From Penicillium oxalicum (Eukaryota > Ascomycota > Eurotiomycetes > Eurotiales > Aspergillaceae), in assembly GCF_001723175.1 (NCBI RefSeq), contig NC_064653.1:1426001-1490000 (forward strand): 64,000 nt of DNA. The letters run 5' to 3'. The notes beneath the pieces are model-generated. The model saw only the letters and a list, made by a program, of their open reading frames with translations. It searched no databases and was not told the origin of the DNA. Shown here one piece after another: positions 37,410-52,500 of this stretch. How positions within the stretch are numbered: position 1 is the first letter of the stretch; every line of letters starts with the position of its first letter. Both the position numbers and the translations under genes were made by a program.

Positions 37410-38972
37410 GTTGGTCGAGATTGAAAGCAATTTCGATCTATCTAGGTGTCAGGCTGTCGGGAACCTTTTTTGGATCTCAAATGGGCCGGGATGGGGAGCT
37501 GGGGATGCTACCCTGTGGAAAACTTCTGTATCTACTCCCTAGACATAATGTAGACTAGTCGTGTAATTCTATTGCAAAGTTTCCGCAAAACGGGTAATCT
37601 GCTGCGTTTAGACTGCCGGACGGACGTGTAGGTTGAAGGTTTTGGTGTTCGATGGTGCTCGGGGCGCTGCGGCGGCTGGAGAGAGCTGAGAACGTCAATT
37701 TCAGCCGCTTCAATCTGGATGGGTTTTTTTGATCGGCTGAGTGGATTAACATGTTACATTTGTCGATTGAATGAATGATCGATCCGGATAGAGAAATTGG
37801 CATGAAATTTAATATCCTCTCCTATCCTCAAATAGGGGGTTTGGGAAGATAGAGGAATGGTATATCTCTGGTAGGTGAATCTTGGAAATCAAGTAGAAGC
37901 CTAGGTACTCAATCAAATACTTTGGATTTGGCTATGGTTACATCTGGTATTTAATTTGGTTGGGGGTTGTCGCGTTACTGTTATGTAGGTAGCCCTGGTG
38001 TCAACACAAGCTCAAGTTGCCCTTTGAAACAGAGGACTCTTATCTATACACGAAAGGTTGCGTGAATGACTGAGTGGACCTGCCTCTTAGTATACTCCGG
38101 CCCCGGACACACGAGATACTTTTTATCAAGATTCCGTCGGTGTTTTTTCTAAGCCGAGACCGGTGGTTAACAGCGTCATCAGCGGAATACTGATTTGCCT
38201 CTCGGAGTCGAGGTACAGCGGGAACTTAAGTGCATGCATCAGTCGCCCCCATTCCGCCTCCACGGCCCAATGCTGCCTGTCTCCTGGCTGAAATGAAATG
38301 TCATGACCCAAGAAGCTCAAGCCCGGACTTTTTTTTGTCATTACGAGGCTCAAGCGGCGGTTAAAGATCGTCAGTTGTTGATCGGTGGGACCGTCCACTT
38401 CCCCAGATATCCGATACCCTACAAGAACGTGGGAACGACACTCCCGACGGCATTGGCAGGGGCTGTTGTCGCACCTGCTCTATGGGGGGTTAGTCGCACC
38501 GTAGTTGAATAGAAAGATGTCTGTAGCAGTAACTTGAATATTCGTCCACATCACATTTATGACTCGTGTCCGGACATGGTCCGAGGCTGAGTGAGCCGGA
38601 TTACAGGAATCCCAGAAAACCCACCTGGTCAATTACAGTCCGGCGTTGCCTGCCCCTGGCGCGGCCCTCTTTACTCTCCCACTCAACTTCCCCTCATCAA
38701 CTGAACATCGTCTCTCCAACTTCCCGCCCCCCTGCCTCACTTCTCTCTCCCTCCGAACACCATTTGCTTAATCGACAGATCTTGGCAGATCTCTGCTACT
38801 TTCTTGGTCATTGCAGATTTTCTTTCCTTTACTAAAATCGGTGGGCTTGTGGATTGAGCATTGTGACGTCGTTCTCCCCACTGTAAACGTGTGATCGGCC
38901 CTTACAAGCGGCAGATAAGCTCCGCATTTCCTCCGCAATCCCCGTCTTCACGCTCCTCCCCCAACTGCATGT
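37410..38972. other. Intergenic region between the carrier and WDR48-type genes
   Basis: This 1.56-kb stretch is AT-rich around 37540-38120 and then CT-rich before the next start (38640-38780). Small ORFs such as 38126-38398 (-) and 38303-38512 (+) overlap each other on opposite strands and match nothing I recognise. Confidence 0.5.
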
Positions 38973-42689
<3,717 letters not shown>

Positions 42690-43843
42690 TGCATGCTTTT
42701 TTTTCCCCTGACATGTCTCCAAAACTTTGCCTGTTCTCATTCTCTTATCCTACTTTCCCAGTCGTCTTCCCAAATCTTTCTCTCATGTAGTCCGACGCCT
42801 TTGTCTTGCTGTGGAAGATCTGCCGGTAGCCCCTTGTGATCGATTTTGCCCATTCTTTCCATGACCGCCCGTGAACCGCCTCGTACTCTGAGAAAAGGGA
42901 CTTCTGCACCCTTTGGTCGGTTGATGGGCTCCAGCGACATGCCAGGTCTTCTCTTCCTTGCGGTTTCCCCTTTTTTCGTGGGGTTGTCTTAAACACACAT
43001 CAAGTCGGGCTAGCAAAGCGCCAGTCCGGGTTGTTGTCACCGAAGCCGTTTGGTAAATACTCCTTGCGCGGCTGCTTCAGGCCACCTTTAATATAGTCTT
43101 CTCAGTTCCTCGTCTTTGAAGAAGAATTTCAGTTTGTATGAAATCCTGAAATCCGTCCTTGGGGAATATTTCACACGACTCACTGGAACTTGATACTGTG
43201 GAACTCCCAGGCAACAGGAAGGGGGTCGGAGATTTAAAAAACAAAGACGGCGACCTGCAGATTTTCAAACCTAATTCTCTCCCTCCAGTCCAGTAAAAGA
43301 ATGTGTACATACTCAACAACCCAAGTACACAGGATCATGAGGTGTAACGAGAATGCAGCAACTGACTCGGGCTTCTTTATCTCGGAACATGGAAGACGAG
43401 CGACATTCCTTTTCATAGGGCTGCGCTCCGAGAAGCTTGGGGCCGCGACTAAACACTTTCGGCATTGGGATCTGGTTTCTGCCTCGGGCCAACTCCGAAC
43501 GGGCCAAATACAAAATGTATAGATGGGCTTCCCTGCAGGCAGCATTGACCATGCTCACCCTCACCATTGTTGCCCGATCTGACCCTCTCCGAAAAATTGA
43601 TTCATTGAAACTCGGCAAGTCTCGGTGAGGAACCCAACACCGAGTCATACCAAGTAGAATACACCCAATACGCGGGTGTCGAAAAAGAGGAGTTGATTTC
43701 CAACGTGCATTTGGTCCATTTCCCTCGCCTTCAACCACCGTCCCCTCCTTTACCGCCACCCCCCCTCCAACAATATCAGAACTCTCGAATCTCACTTTTG
43801 ACTTGTGACCTTCCTTTGTGCATCCTCAACCCACATTCTCACA
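42690..43843. other. Intergenic region before the TPR gene
   Basis: This stretch has no supportable gene. It ends with a CT-rich stretch (43720-43800) immediately upstream of the TPR gene ATG, a typical fungal core promoter and leader. Several overlapping minus-strand ORFs near 42740-43040 share no consistent frame and look like chance. Confidence 0.5.
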
Positions 43844-45571
43844 ATGGCAAAACCGACAATCCCCTCTGACCTTCTGAATGTAAACGAATATGCGTTTGAC
43901 CTGGGCACATTCGAACTCACTATTGCCACCAGCAGTCCCGAGGCTCAAGTCTGGTTCAACCGTGGCCTTGTTTGGACCTACGCTTTCAATCACACAGAAG
44001 CATGTGTCTGCTTTGAGCAGGCTATCAAATACGATGAATCATGCGCAATGGCCCACTGGGGTCTGGCTTTGACACTCGGTCCCAACTATAATCAGCCATG
44101 GGAAGCTCAAGGAAAGGACCTTCCCGAGATTGTCCGGCGTACCTACCAGGCATCCCGCCGAGCAATGGCCCTCGTCAGCGAGAACGCGCCGGTGGAAAGG
44201 GCTTTGATTACCGCCATCCAGTCTCGCTATCACAGTGACAAACCGGCATCGATGGAGCAGTATCGCCGTCAGAACGAAGCGTACTGTGATGCAATGGAAG
44301 CGGTGTATCAACAATTCGGAGATGACCTGGACGTAGCTGCTCTGTATGCCGATGCCCTTCTGATCTTGAGCCCGTGGAAGCTGTGGAATTTAGTCACTGG
44401 AAAACCAAACCCAGGCACGAGAACGCTGGATGCCAAAGCGGTCTTGGAGAAGGCACTCGCTCGTGAAGAGGCCAGACGGCACCCGGGCTTGCTGCACCTT
44501 TATATTCACTTGATAGAGATGTCACCCACACCGGAGCTCGGATTGATCCCGTCGGACCATCTTCGTGATCTGGTGCCAGACTCGGGGCATCTCTGCCACA
44601 TGCCATCTCACCTGGATTTCCTTGTCGGTGACTATCGCGCAGCAATGAGTAGCAATTTGCGAGCCACTACTGCAGACGAAAAATATATGCATCACCGTGG
44701 CGCGATGGGATTCTATACGGTCTACCGCATGCACAATTACCACACGCTCATCTACGCTGCCATGTTCGCAGGTCGCAAGGGCGTCGCTTTGGACGCGGTG
44801 AATCGGATGGAGAACACATTGCCATTGGAGCTTTTGAAAGCGATGCCGGATTATTCTGAAGTCTTCATGTCTGTCCGATCACACGTCATGGTTCGATTTG
44901 GTATGTGGCAAGAAATTATCGATCAACCATTGCCCGAGGATCAGGAGCTGTTTTGCGTGACCACAGCTCTAGCACACTATGCCAAGGGCGTCGCCTACGC
45001 CGCAACGGGGGACATCCCTAATGCACTGGGGCAGCAAAATCTGTTTAAACAGGCGGCGAAGCGTGTCCCAGAAAGCCGACTTGGTTTCCCAAACAGATGC
45101 ATTGACATTATGGGAATCGCCTCTGCAATGCTGAATGGCGAGATTGAGTACCGTCGCGGTAATTACCCAGCGGCCTTTCAGCATCTGCGCCGCTCCGTGG
45201 AGCTGGATGATGCATTGGGCTACAGTGAACCCTGGAGCTGGATGCAGCCGGCGCGTCATGCGTATGCTGCGTTACTGCTGGAACAGAACCATGTAGAGGA
45301 AGCAGCAGCCGTGTACCGCGCTGACCTGGGGCTTGATGAGTCGGTCATTCGAGCTCGCCGCCATCCGAACAACGTGTGGGCTTTGCAAGGATACCACGAA
45401 TGTCTCGTTCGACTAGGTCGTGACAGAGAAGCCAACATCATCAAGCCTCAGTTGGCGGTGGCAGTTGCATTGGCTGATGTGCCGATCCAGTCATCGTGTT
45501 TCTGTCGCACTGACAATGACCCAGCCTCAGACGGCGAAAGACCTTGTCCAAGTATCAAGTGCAATATGTAA
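43844..45571 (+). CDS. TPR domain protein with HMPSH motif, intronless
   Basis: The 575-aa product has a helical repeat pattern throughout: AQVWFNRGLVWTYAFNHTEA and CFEQAIKYDESCAMAHWGLA near the N-terminus, and EYRRGNYPAAFQHLRRSVEL and EQNHVEEAAAVYRADLGL near the C-terminus. These are tetratricopeptide-like, implying protein binding. In the middle sits HLCHMPSHLDFLVGDYRAAM, a motif I associate with a TPR family common in bacteria and scattered in fungi whose biochemical role I do not know. No signal peptide or membrane segment is visible. A Cys-containing tail (SSCFCRTDNDPASDGERPCP) ends the protein. The ATG at 43844 (context ACAATGG) is chosen; the frame is open upstream but without a better ATG. 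The lack of introns is unusual beside its neighbours. Confidence 0.85.
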   Translation: MAKPTIPSDLLNVNEYAFDLGTFELTIATSSPEAQVWFNRGLVWTYAFNHTEACVCFEQAIKYDESCAMAHWGLALTLGPNYNQPWEAQGKDLPEIVRRTYQASRRAMALVSENAPVERALITAIQSRYHSDKPASMEQYRRQNEAYCDAMEAVYQQFGDDLDVAALYADALLILSPWKLWNLVTGKPNPGTRTLDAKAVLEKALAREEARRHPGLLHLYIHLIEMSPTPELGLIPSDHLRDLVPDSGHLCHMPSHLDFLVGDYRAAMSSNLRATTADEKYMHHRGAMGFYTVYRMHNYHTLIYAAMFAGRKGVALDAVNRMENTLPLELLKAMPDYSEVFMSVRSHVMVRFGMWQEIIDQPLPEDQELFCVTTALAHYAKGVAYAATGDIPNALGQQNLFKQAAKRVPESRLGFPNRCIDIMGIASAMLNGEIEYRRGNYPAAFQHLRRSVELDDALGYSEPWSWMQPARHAYAALLLEQNHVEEAAAVYRADLGLDESVIRARRHPNNVWALQGYHECLVRLGRDREANIIKPQLAVAVALADVPIQSSCFCRTDNDPASDGERPCPSIKCNM

Positions 45572-46882
45572 ACCTAGTCACGTCATGTAAGTCCAATGGA
45601 GACTCGGACGCGAGATTCGCACAATCGAATGTATTTTTCTGACTGGGAAACGAATGCAAACTGGTTTTCTTTTTTTTTCAAAAGAAAAGCATACTTCGCT
45701 ATGCCCCAAGTCGCAAGTATGATGAAACGTCAATGTGTTCTTGCTTCTATTTGTCTTTGCGTCTGCCATTCAAATGGATCTCTTTATCCTTCAGGCATTT
45801 TCAAAGAGTAGGTGTTGATTAAAATAACTTATCATAATTAGATAAGCGGATGGAATCTTAACTGAAATGCCTATTCTTGAGAGACCGTATCATGGGTAGA
45901 TCTTTGTCAGAAAGGCTAAGTAGGACCAGTAAGTAAGAGATAGGTATTCATACCTATCTACGGCTCCCTACTATGATTTTCGTAGAAGTCGTTCTCTACA
46001 GCGCCACAGGATGAGTGCAGGAAGAATTCCATAATCTGATACACTTGCAAGAAGACAGTTTGCTCAGAATACTCGGCTATTGCCGACATAGAATATAATC
46101 AATCATATTTATGAAACTACCTTACTATTATCAGCATATGGCGAACATACGTGAGGTGATCTCTCAGCCTCACTACATGGTAACCTTAGGTTGTGTATCG
46201 ATTCCACTTCCACCATCACATAGGAAGGGGGGGTATTTGTAAGAAGACAAGCTATTTTTGTACCTGAAGAACAAGGACTGGAGCCCGGACCTTAAAGTGA
46301 AGCATCCATTTGCAATTAATGAATGCTATCCCTGGGTCCGAATTGAAACCTTCATTTCCGCCCTCGTTGCGATCACGCCTGAATCAGTCGCATGCAAAAG
46401 GGCCGACCAGAATCAGAGCAGATAAATGGAGCAGATTGACTTTAAAGTATTGAGAAATGGGTTCCGTCTAGTTTCCATTTTTTTTGCCTCCTTCCAAGGT
46501 GTTTTTGGGAGAGGCACAAGAAAATATACATGGAATACGTGTGTTCAAGGCAGTGGATGGTACTACAACATATTTCTTCAGAGCAGTTCTCAAAGGACTC
46601 ACTCATCCGACGAAATTCGGGAAACGCCTCAGTGGAGTCATCGCGTCCGGGCTCCAACAATGAAAACGGGACCAGGTACCAGGTCCACGACAGGCCAACA
46701 ACAAGGTTCATCTTCAATCACCAGTTCAGACATTCGGATGCATCAGCTGGATCATGGGCGTATTTCTTCTCACCCACAACATTCTTGACTGAACACGCAT
46801 CTAGAGCCCGGGCCTCCGGAAGAACAAATCGGCCGAGACCAGCCATCGCCAGGACCAACTTACTTCGTCAACTTTCGTCCTC
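45572..46882. other. AT-rich intergenic region before the tilS-like gene
   Basis: This 1.3-kb stretch is AT-rich, especially 45800-46350, with scattered short palindromes such as TAGGTATTCATACCTA (45940-45955). No ORF looks coding, and no RNA gene was recognised. Confidence 0.5.
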
Positions 46883-49153
46883 ATGGCCGGCAGCAAAGCG
46901 ATCACAGTCTCACAGTTTGTCGAGCAGTTTCGCCGGGCATGGCTGGGTACGCAGGGGCGGTCCTCAGCCGGCCGAGCTCTCGATCGAAATGATTTCAACC
47001 AGTTGCCGCGCAGGCTCGGTAAGACACGCCCGACTCGGATCGACGCAATTGATCAGATATTCCAAACTTAATTATCCTTGGGTCTGACCAGTGTATGTAG
47101 GACTTGCTGTTAGTGGTGGCGCCGATTCTATGGCACTGGCATTTCTGTGCCGCCAGTTAGAACGCTCGGGTTTACTGGGGCGTATTTCAGTCACCGCGTT
47201 CGTGGTCGACCATCGTGCTCGTGTGGAAAGTAGCCAGGAGGCCCGAACGGTGGCCACTTGGCTTGATGCGATGGGTAAGTTTATGATATATTTATCCTTA
47301 GAGGGCAGGTCTATCGGCCTTATTCCCAGATCTGCTCATGATTCGCCGTGTACTTGATGATTGAGAGGACCGAGACATTAACCTCGCGGACAGGCATCAA
47401 GACACATGTACTAGAGCTAGACTGGGCCCGATTTGCAAAGCAGAATAGCCAGGGCCACATCTCAGAGGCCTCAAGTTTACCTACAGCTTTTGAAACCCAC
47501 GCTCGTCATTTGCGATTCCGTGCCTTGGGTACAGCTTGTCGAGAAAAAGGGATTAACGCCCTCCTAATGGGCCACCATCAAGATGACACCGTCGAGACGA
47601 CCATATGGCGCCTCAGCTCTGGTGGGGAAAGGTGCTGGTTTAGCTGGCATCCCCGAAGTTGCACGCATTCCCGAGTGCCATGGCATCTTTGGAGTCTCGG
47701 AAAGTGGCTCTTCGGTCCGATTGAGCGACCAGAATAGCCAAGCCCGCATGTCATTTCATGTTCAGGTTGATGACCAGAATAAAGGCAGCATTGTGTTTGA
47801 ACCCTCGGATAGCAAAAAGAAGGGCCAGCCGCCGTCGGCAGACGGCACAGCCACAAAAAGGCCCAACAAGGGTCTTCTACCAGGTGTCTCTGTTGCGACA
47901 GGGGGAATCTATCTTTGTCGTCCGTTACTCTCATTCCCAAAGGTCCGCCTCTTGGAAACTTGTCACAAAAATAAGATCCCCTACGTTTCAGACCCAACAA
48001 ACTTCGATCCGACTTTGACCCCGCGGAATGCCATTCGCAGCCTGCTTGCTTCTGACTCTTTACCACGAGCGTTACGAGCCCCCTCGATACTGTCTTTAAT
48101 TCACTCCAGCCAGACATTTCTTCATACGTCGACCGAATTCTCCAATCAGCTTCTTGCGTCGAGATGCCGCATCCTCGACTTGAATCTCAGATCAGGAACC
48201 ATGGTCCTTCAGATCGTGGATCTCCCTTCCTTTTTAGATCCGCTTCAGTCTCAATTGGCCTCTTCTCGCCTTTTGCAGATTCAGTCTCTCACACTCCGCC
48301 GCATCACGGAGCTCATATCTCCATTCCATGGAAATCATTTCCCAGTGCGCAGCTACGAGCCCTTTGTCGACCGGATTTTCTCTCCACAACAAGCAAGTCA
48401 CGAGAGCAACGACTTTTCATCCGGGAAACAGCCTTCTCATCGCGGAAAACGTTCACACTGGGAGGCGTGATGTTCCAACCTCTTTCCGTCAAACAAGTTG
48501 AAGGCCAAGTGTCCGGAGGCAGCAACATATGGTTATTATCTCGACAACCTTTTTTCAAAAACAAAAGTCCAGTCATTCAACACGAAGTTTCGTTGGTAGG
48601 AAGAGCATCGCAAAATCTTCAAAATTGCCCTTCATCCGTTTCATCTGACACTCCGTGGATTCTTTGGGATGACCGGTACTGGCTCAGATTTCAAGTCCAC
48701 TTGGTCACGGCAGATGATCAGAGTCAGAACCAATCGGTCGGGCCTCACGCTTTGACCCTCGTGATTCGCCAACTTCAAAAGACGGATATAGCCAGGATTC
48801 GACTTGATCCGTCTCGGAGGGAAGAAATGAAACTTATGCGGAGGAAGTTTCCCTTGATTATCCAAAACGCGCTCAGAACCCGACTTGCTGGACATGCTCC
48901 CGGTTCGGCGCGGTTTACCCTTCCGCTTTTGGCTGTGAAAAAGCCAGAGGCAGTGTCAAAGGCAGACTCCGAGCATCTTGTGGCATTGCCAACGGTCGAT
49001 TTTAGGCTGGATGCATTATCCAAGAAACAAGGACAGGACGCTGTTGAGTTTACGTACTGTGAAGAGACGTGGAAAATCAAGTGGGAGTGGATGTTCAAGA
49101 TGATAGATACCGAGGCCATTCGCCTGATGGGCGGGCCTGAGATATTGGATTAG
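46883..49153 (+). CDS. tilS: tRNA(Ile)-lysidine synthetase-like protein (TilS), with two frame breaks
   Basis: TilS modifies the wobble C of an isoleucine tRNA to lysidine with ATP; in fungi a mitochondrial role is likely. Exons are 46883-47018, 47101-47274 and 47394-49153. The PP-loop ATP site SGGADSMAL follows intron 1. [18 protein letters not shown] is the family's HxxDDxxET region. [14 protein letters not shown] and [24 protein letters not shown] are the conserved core. The C-terminal half resumes with [12 protein letters not shown] and ends at TAG 49153. Frame changes twice. After LSSGG one G too many appears in the run 47624-47627. Between about 48390 and 48450 one base is missing between [11 protein letters not shown] and SRKTFTLGG. 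Uncorrected, translation stops at 47737. Either this is a pseudogene or the sequence has two errors; all domains are otherwise intact. Confidence 0.85.
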
Positions 49154-49525
49154 AAGATATCAGTGTACAATTAGAAAAGGGGTCGAAATAGACAGGGCAT
49201 AACGAAAGAGATAGGATATCCAGTTCGACATGATTTCTCCGATGCTATGCATAATACAGACACATTCATGGATGCGGGTTCGAGTCCAACAAGAACTCCA
49301 TAATAGACCATTCCCCTAAACAGTGGTCAAATAACCGCATTAAAACGACAGCAAAGAACAAAGGAGAGAAGGATTGTGGTATCACAGAAACAAAGAGAGG
49401 TGGGGTGATCGGCCAATGGATTAATGAAAGCGTGGTGATGAGACGGTAGAAAATGGAGGTACAAAGACAGGGTGCATCAAGACACATCGTAAGCTCATCC
49501 TTGGGGTCTGGGGAGATTCAATCGC
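49154..49525. other. Short convergent 3' region between tilS and the RhoGEF gene
   Basis: Both genes end toward this 372-nt gap, so it should contain only 3' UTRs. A GGGTTCGAGTCC string near 49276 looks like a tRNA T-arm, but the flanking stem does not pair. Confidence 0.55.
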
Positions 49526-52500
49526 TCATTGCTCACTAGCTTTGAGCAATGCGGCAGCAGCAGATTGGGCTCTGAGCCCTCCAACCTCTCTTTTAAGTCG
49601 GAAATTCTCCTTCTTGAGGCGGCTGATTTCCTCAAGAGCGTTACTCAGTTGATCTTTCAGGGCATCCGCAGCGCTGCCCGAGCGAACATCTTTGGCGATC
49701 TTGCTGAGCTCGGCGTTGAACCGATCGTAAAGCGCTTCGTTCTCTGCGCTCGCCTCCCGATACAGCTCATCGAGCTTTTTGACACGCTTCTCGCTGACGA
49801 CCAACGAAGACTCCAAGTCTCTCTCAAGAGCGGAGGTTCGGCTATCGTATTCTCCAGCCATGGACTCGAATCGCTCCTCGAGACGCTTCAAGCGGCTTTG
49901 AAGCGGGAGCTTTGCATTTGGAGATCGACGTTCTTCAGCAGGGTCTGGGTCCTCTGCACCACAGTCTGCCGAAAACTCGAAATTGACCATCTCATCACTA
50001 AAAGCATTGAGCTCAGTGCGGAAGCCGATGCTGCCGTTGATCTGATGGTTTTTCTCCGTATTGATACGCTCACGGAGCTAATGCATACTGTCAGTTTAAT
50101 CTTGTTCGTTTCAGGCGGCGAATATTGCATACCTTTTGAGGACTCTGCATTCGCAGCTTTTGTGGTCTTTGGGAAGCAGATGATGACTGTGGTCGTCTGA
50201 CTTCGGAACCGTTCACAGGAGCTCGTTCTCGAAGTGCAGGGGTTCGTTGCGGAATGCTGGTTGCGCGAGACCGCCGCTTAGTGTCCTGAGGAGGTGACTC
50301 GGGATTTTGGTATTTAGATTGAATTGATCGCTCCCTCTGAGGAATCTTTGGGTCAATGTTCTCCTTCCAGCTTGAGGCCGCAGGACGAGAGGGCGACGCT
50401 TGGCGAATGGGAGATCCCAAATGGCCCGGAGAGGGTGCCTTCGCAGGTGACCTAGGTCGACTCGGTGAGGCCAAGTAGCTGCTATGGGGTCGAGGCTGGC
50501 TAGTGGGTGTGGTCGAATCTGGTCGCGGTCGGTTGGAAGGGGTCGCCGGGCGCAGGTTTGCGACTGAGGAGACGTGGGAGGCATCAGAAGAAGCCGTGTC
50601 GGGGCGAAAGTCAGACAATGAACTCCTTCGTCTTCTCCGCAGCTTCACGACACTATCGTGAGATATGCCACGGAGTGATGACAAAGACGGTGGTTGCCCC
50701 TGTCCAGTGCTTGGCCTTGAAATCTGTTCTTCGGACGCGAAGCCGTATGGACGCTCACGAGACGTTGGCCGAAGAAAACCCAAACGAGAGTCTACGTCTG
50801 TGGATTTCGAACGAAGTAAATAACCTCTTGATGTATTGAGATCGGATTCGCCCGGGCTTGATTTCTTGCTGAGCGTGCGGAGGATAGATGCAACTTTGCC
50901 CTCCCCTTCAACCTTTGAGCTGTCTCTGTGAAGATTGAATCCGAAACGTCTGCGAAAGGAAGAGCTGTTGGAGCTCACTGATCCGGTATTTGTCTGAGAT
51001 GATTTGTTTGGTTCAAAGTTCAGGGTGCCCTCGACAGACGATCCGCAAGGGATGAGCTCCTCGAACAAATTGTCAAAATCATCCACAAGGCGATCCAGAA
51101 GAGACACATGCTGCACGGGGTCCCCATCTTCTGTCAGCACTTCTGCAAATGCTACCGTGAGAGCACCACGGTCACCGTCATTTCCAGACGCATCCAGTAG
51201 CTCAGCGAGGAGTCGAATGATCGCAGCTAACGCTCGGCAATTCTGGGGGTTGGTGTTGACTAAAAACTTGCGAAATTGTTCCTCAAAGTCCCGGGGAAAC
51301 ATTGTGTCGAACTGGTTCTGGAGATTTCTAAGTGCAGAAGAATCCACTACGGATCCCATGCTTTCTCTCCAGGCATTTTTCATGAAAGTTTCAAAGGCAA
51401 CAAAAAGTGTGTCGACCGGTACTTCAGCGGCCGCCTGCAACTTGCTTGGATCTTCCAGCAGAATGTTGTAAAGCTCGTTCACCAGCGCACGATCCGCATG
51501 CTCCCTATTACGCAACATGCGTCCGAGGATGTTACCGCTGCGAGATTGCAAAGAGAGAACGTAAGCAGCAAACGTTTGTTCCAAGGACCCGAGTTGACCA
51601 TCTGACCCTTTGGCGCCGGATGCTCCGACCATCGAAATTTTGCTTGGGTCTTTGTCTCTCTCTTGATCTGGTTGCTGTTTTTCTTTTTCTTTGTCTTTTC
51701 CGGGGAATGTAGATGGAAGAGTATTGGACCTGGAAATGTTGATGCGCTGCGGAGGCATTTTGGGAAATTCACCAAGTAACGTCGCCGAGCTTGGCTGCTT
51801 GATAGTGGGCACGCTTTCGCGACTGCCACCAAGGAAATTTGAAATGAGCTTAGTGGGTGAAGGGGGTCGGAAAGTGCGTGAAGATTTGACTTGTGTGGTC
51901 AATCCGCTTGCGATGTAACGAAGGATGTCAAAGTTGGAGTGTATCAAGGACTCCATCAATTTCGTGTTGCGGGTGCTATTCAAGGGCACGAGAAGTGATT
52001 GCACTATAGGAGCGAACATGGTCAGCAACGCACTCAGGAAATCAAGCCACTTGTGTGCACATACAGCGTTTAAGGAGGGTCGGCACAAACGTGTCCACGG
52101 TCACGAAGTCTGTTGACGGAGATCCAATCACCGAATCAATGTCCAATCTAAATTGATCGCTCTCGGAAGAGTTGATCGACATGACGATATCTGCGTTGGT
52201 GGCTTGAGGATCCTCAGACCAGGTAGCCTTGGGTGCATCAAAGAGCAACCGGATGAAAGGTGCCGGCCCCTGTTCGAGAGCTACGCTCCGCCCGTCCTCG
52301 TAGACGCAGGCTAGGATACCCGTGCTGTTTGGTGGTGAGGGAGGGCTTCGTAAAGTCCATTTGCCTCCTTCCCGCTCTTGCTCTGGAAAACGCCCTTCGA
52401 TGCGAGCCTTGGTGATCTCTTCGATCAACTTGCTAACCTTGGCTTCATACAATGCCGCCAACTCCAAGGCAACAAGCTCGTCGCCGACACTCGAGGAGGC

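Noticed and set aside
38126..38512. Two overlapping small ORFs on opposite strands
   Set aside because: They overlap each other, lack good start contexts, introns or family motifs, and sit in promoter-like DNA.
47622..47643. A 22-nt GTGGGG..TAG segment that, if removed, restores the tilS frame
   Set aside because: Twenty-two nucleotides is too short for a spliceosomal intron and would delete conserved residues (GLAG region). An extra G is a simpler explanation.
48387..48421. A 35-nt GTCACG..CAG segment that could restore the second tilS frame
   Set aside because: It is below the usual minimum intron size, the donor is poor and there is no convincing branch site. Kept only as a remote alternative to an indel.
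49268..49290. tRNA T-arm-like GGGTTCGAGTCC
   Set aside because: The five bases on either side of the loop do not pair, and no cloverleaf can be built upstream.
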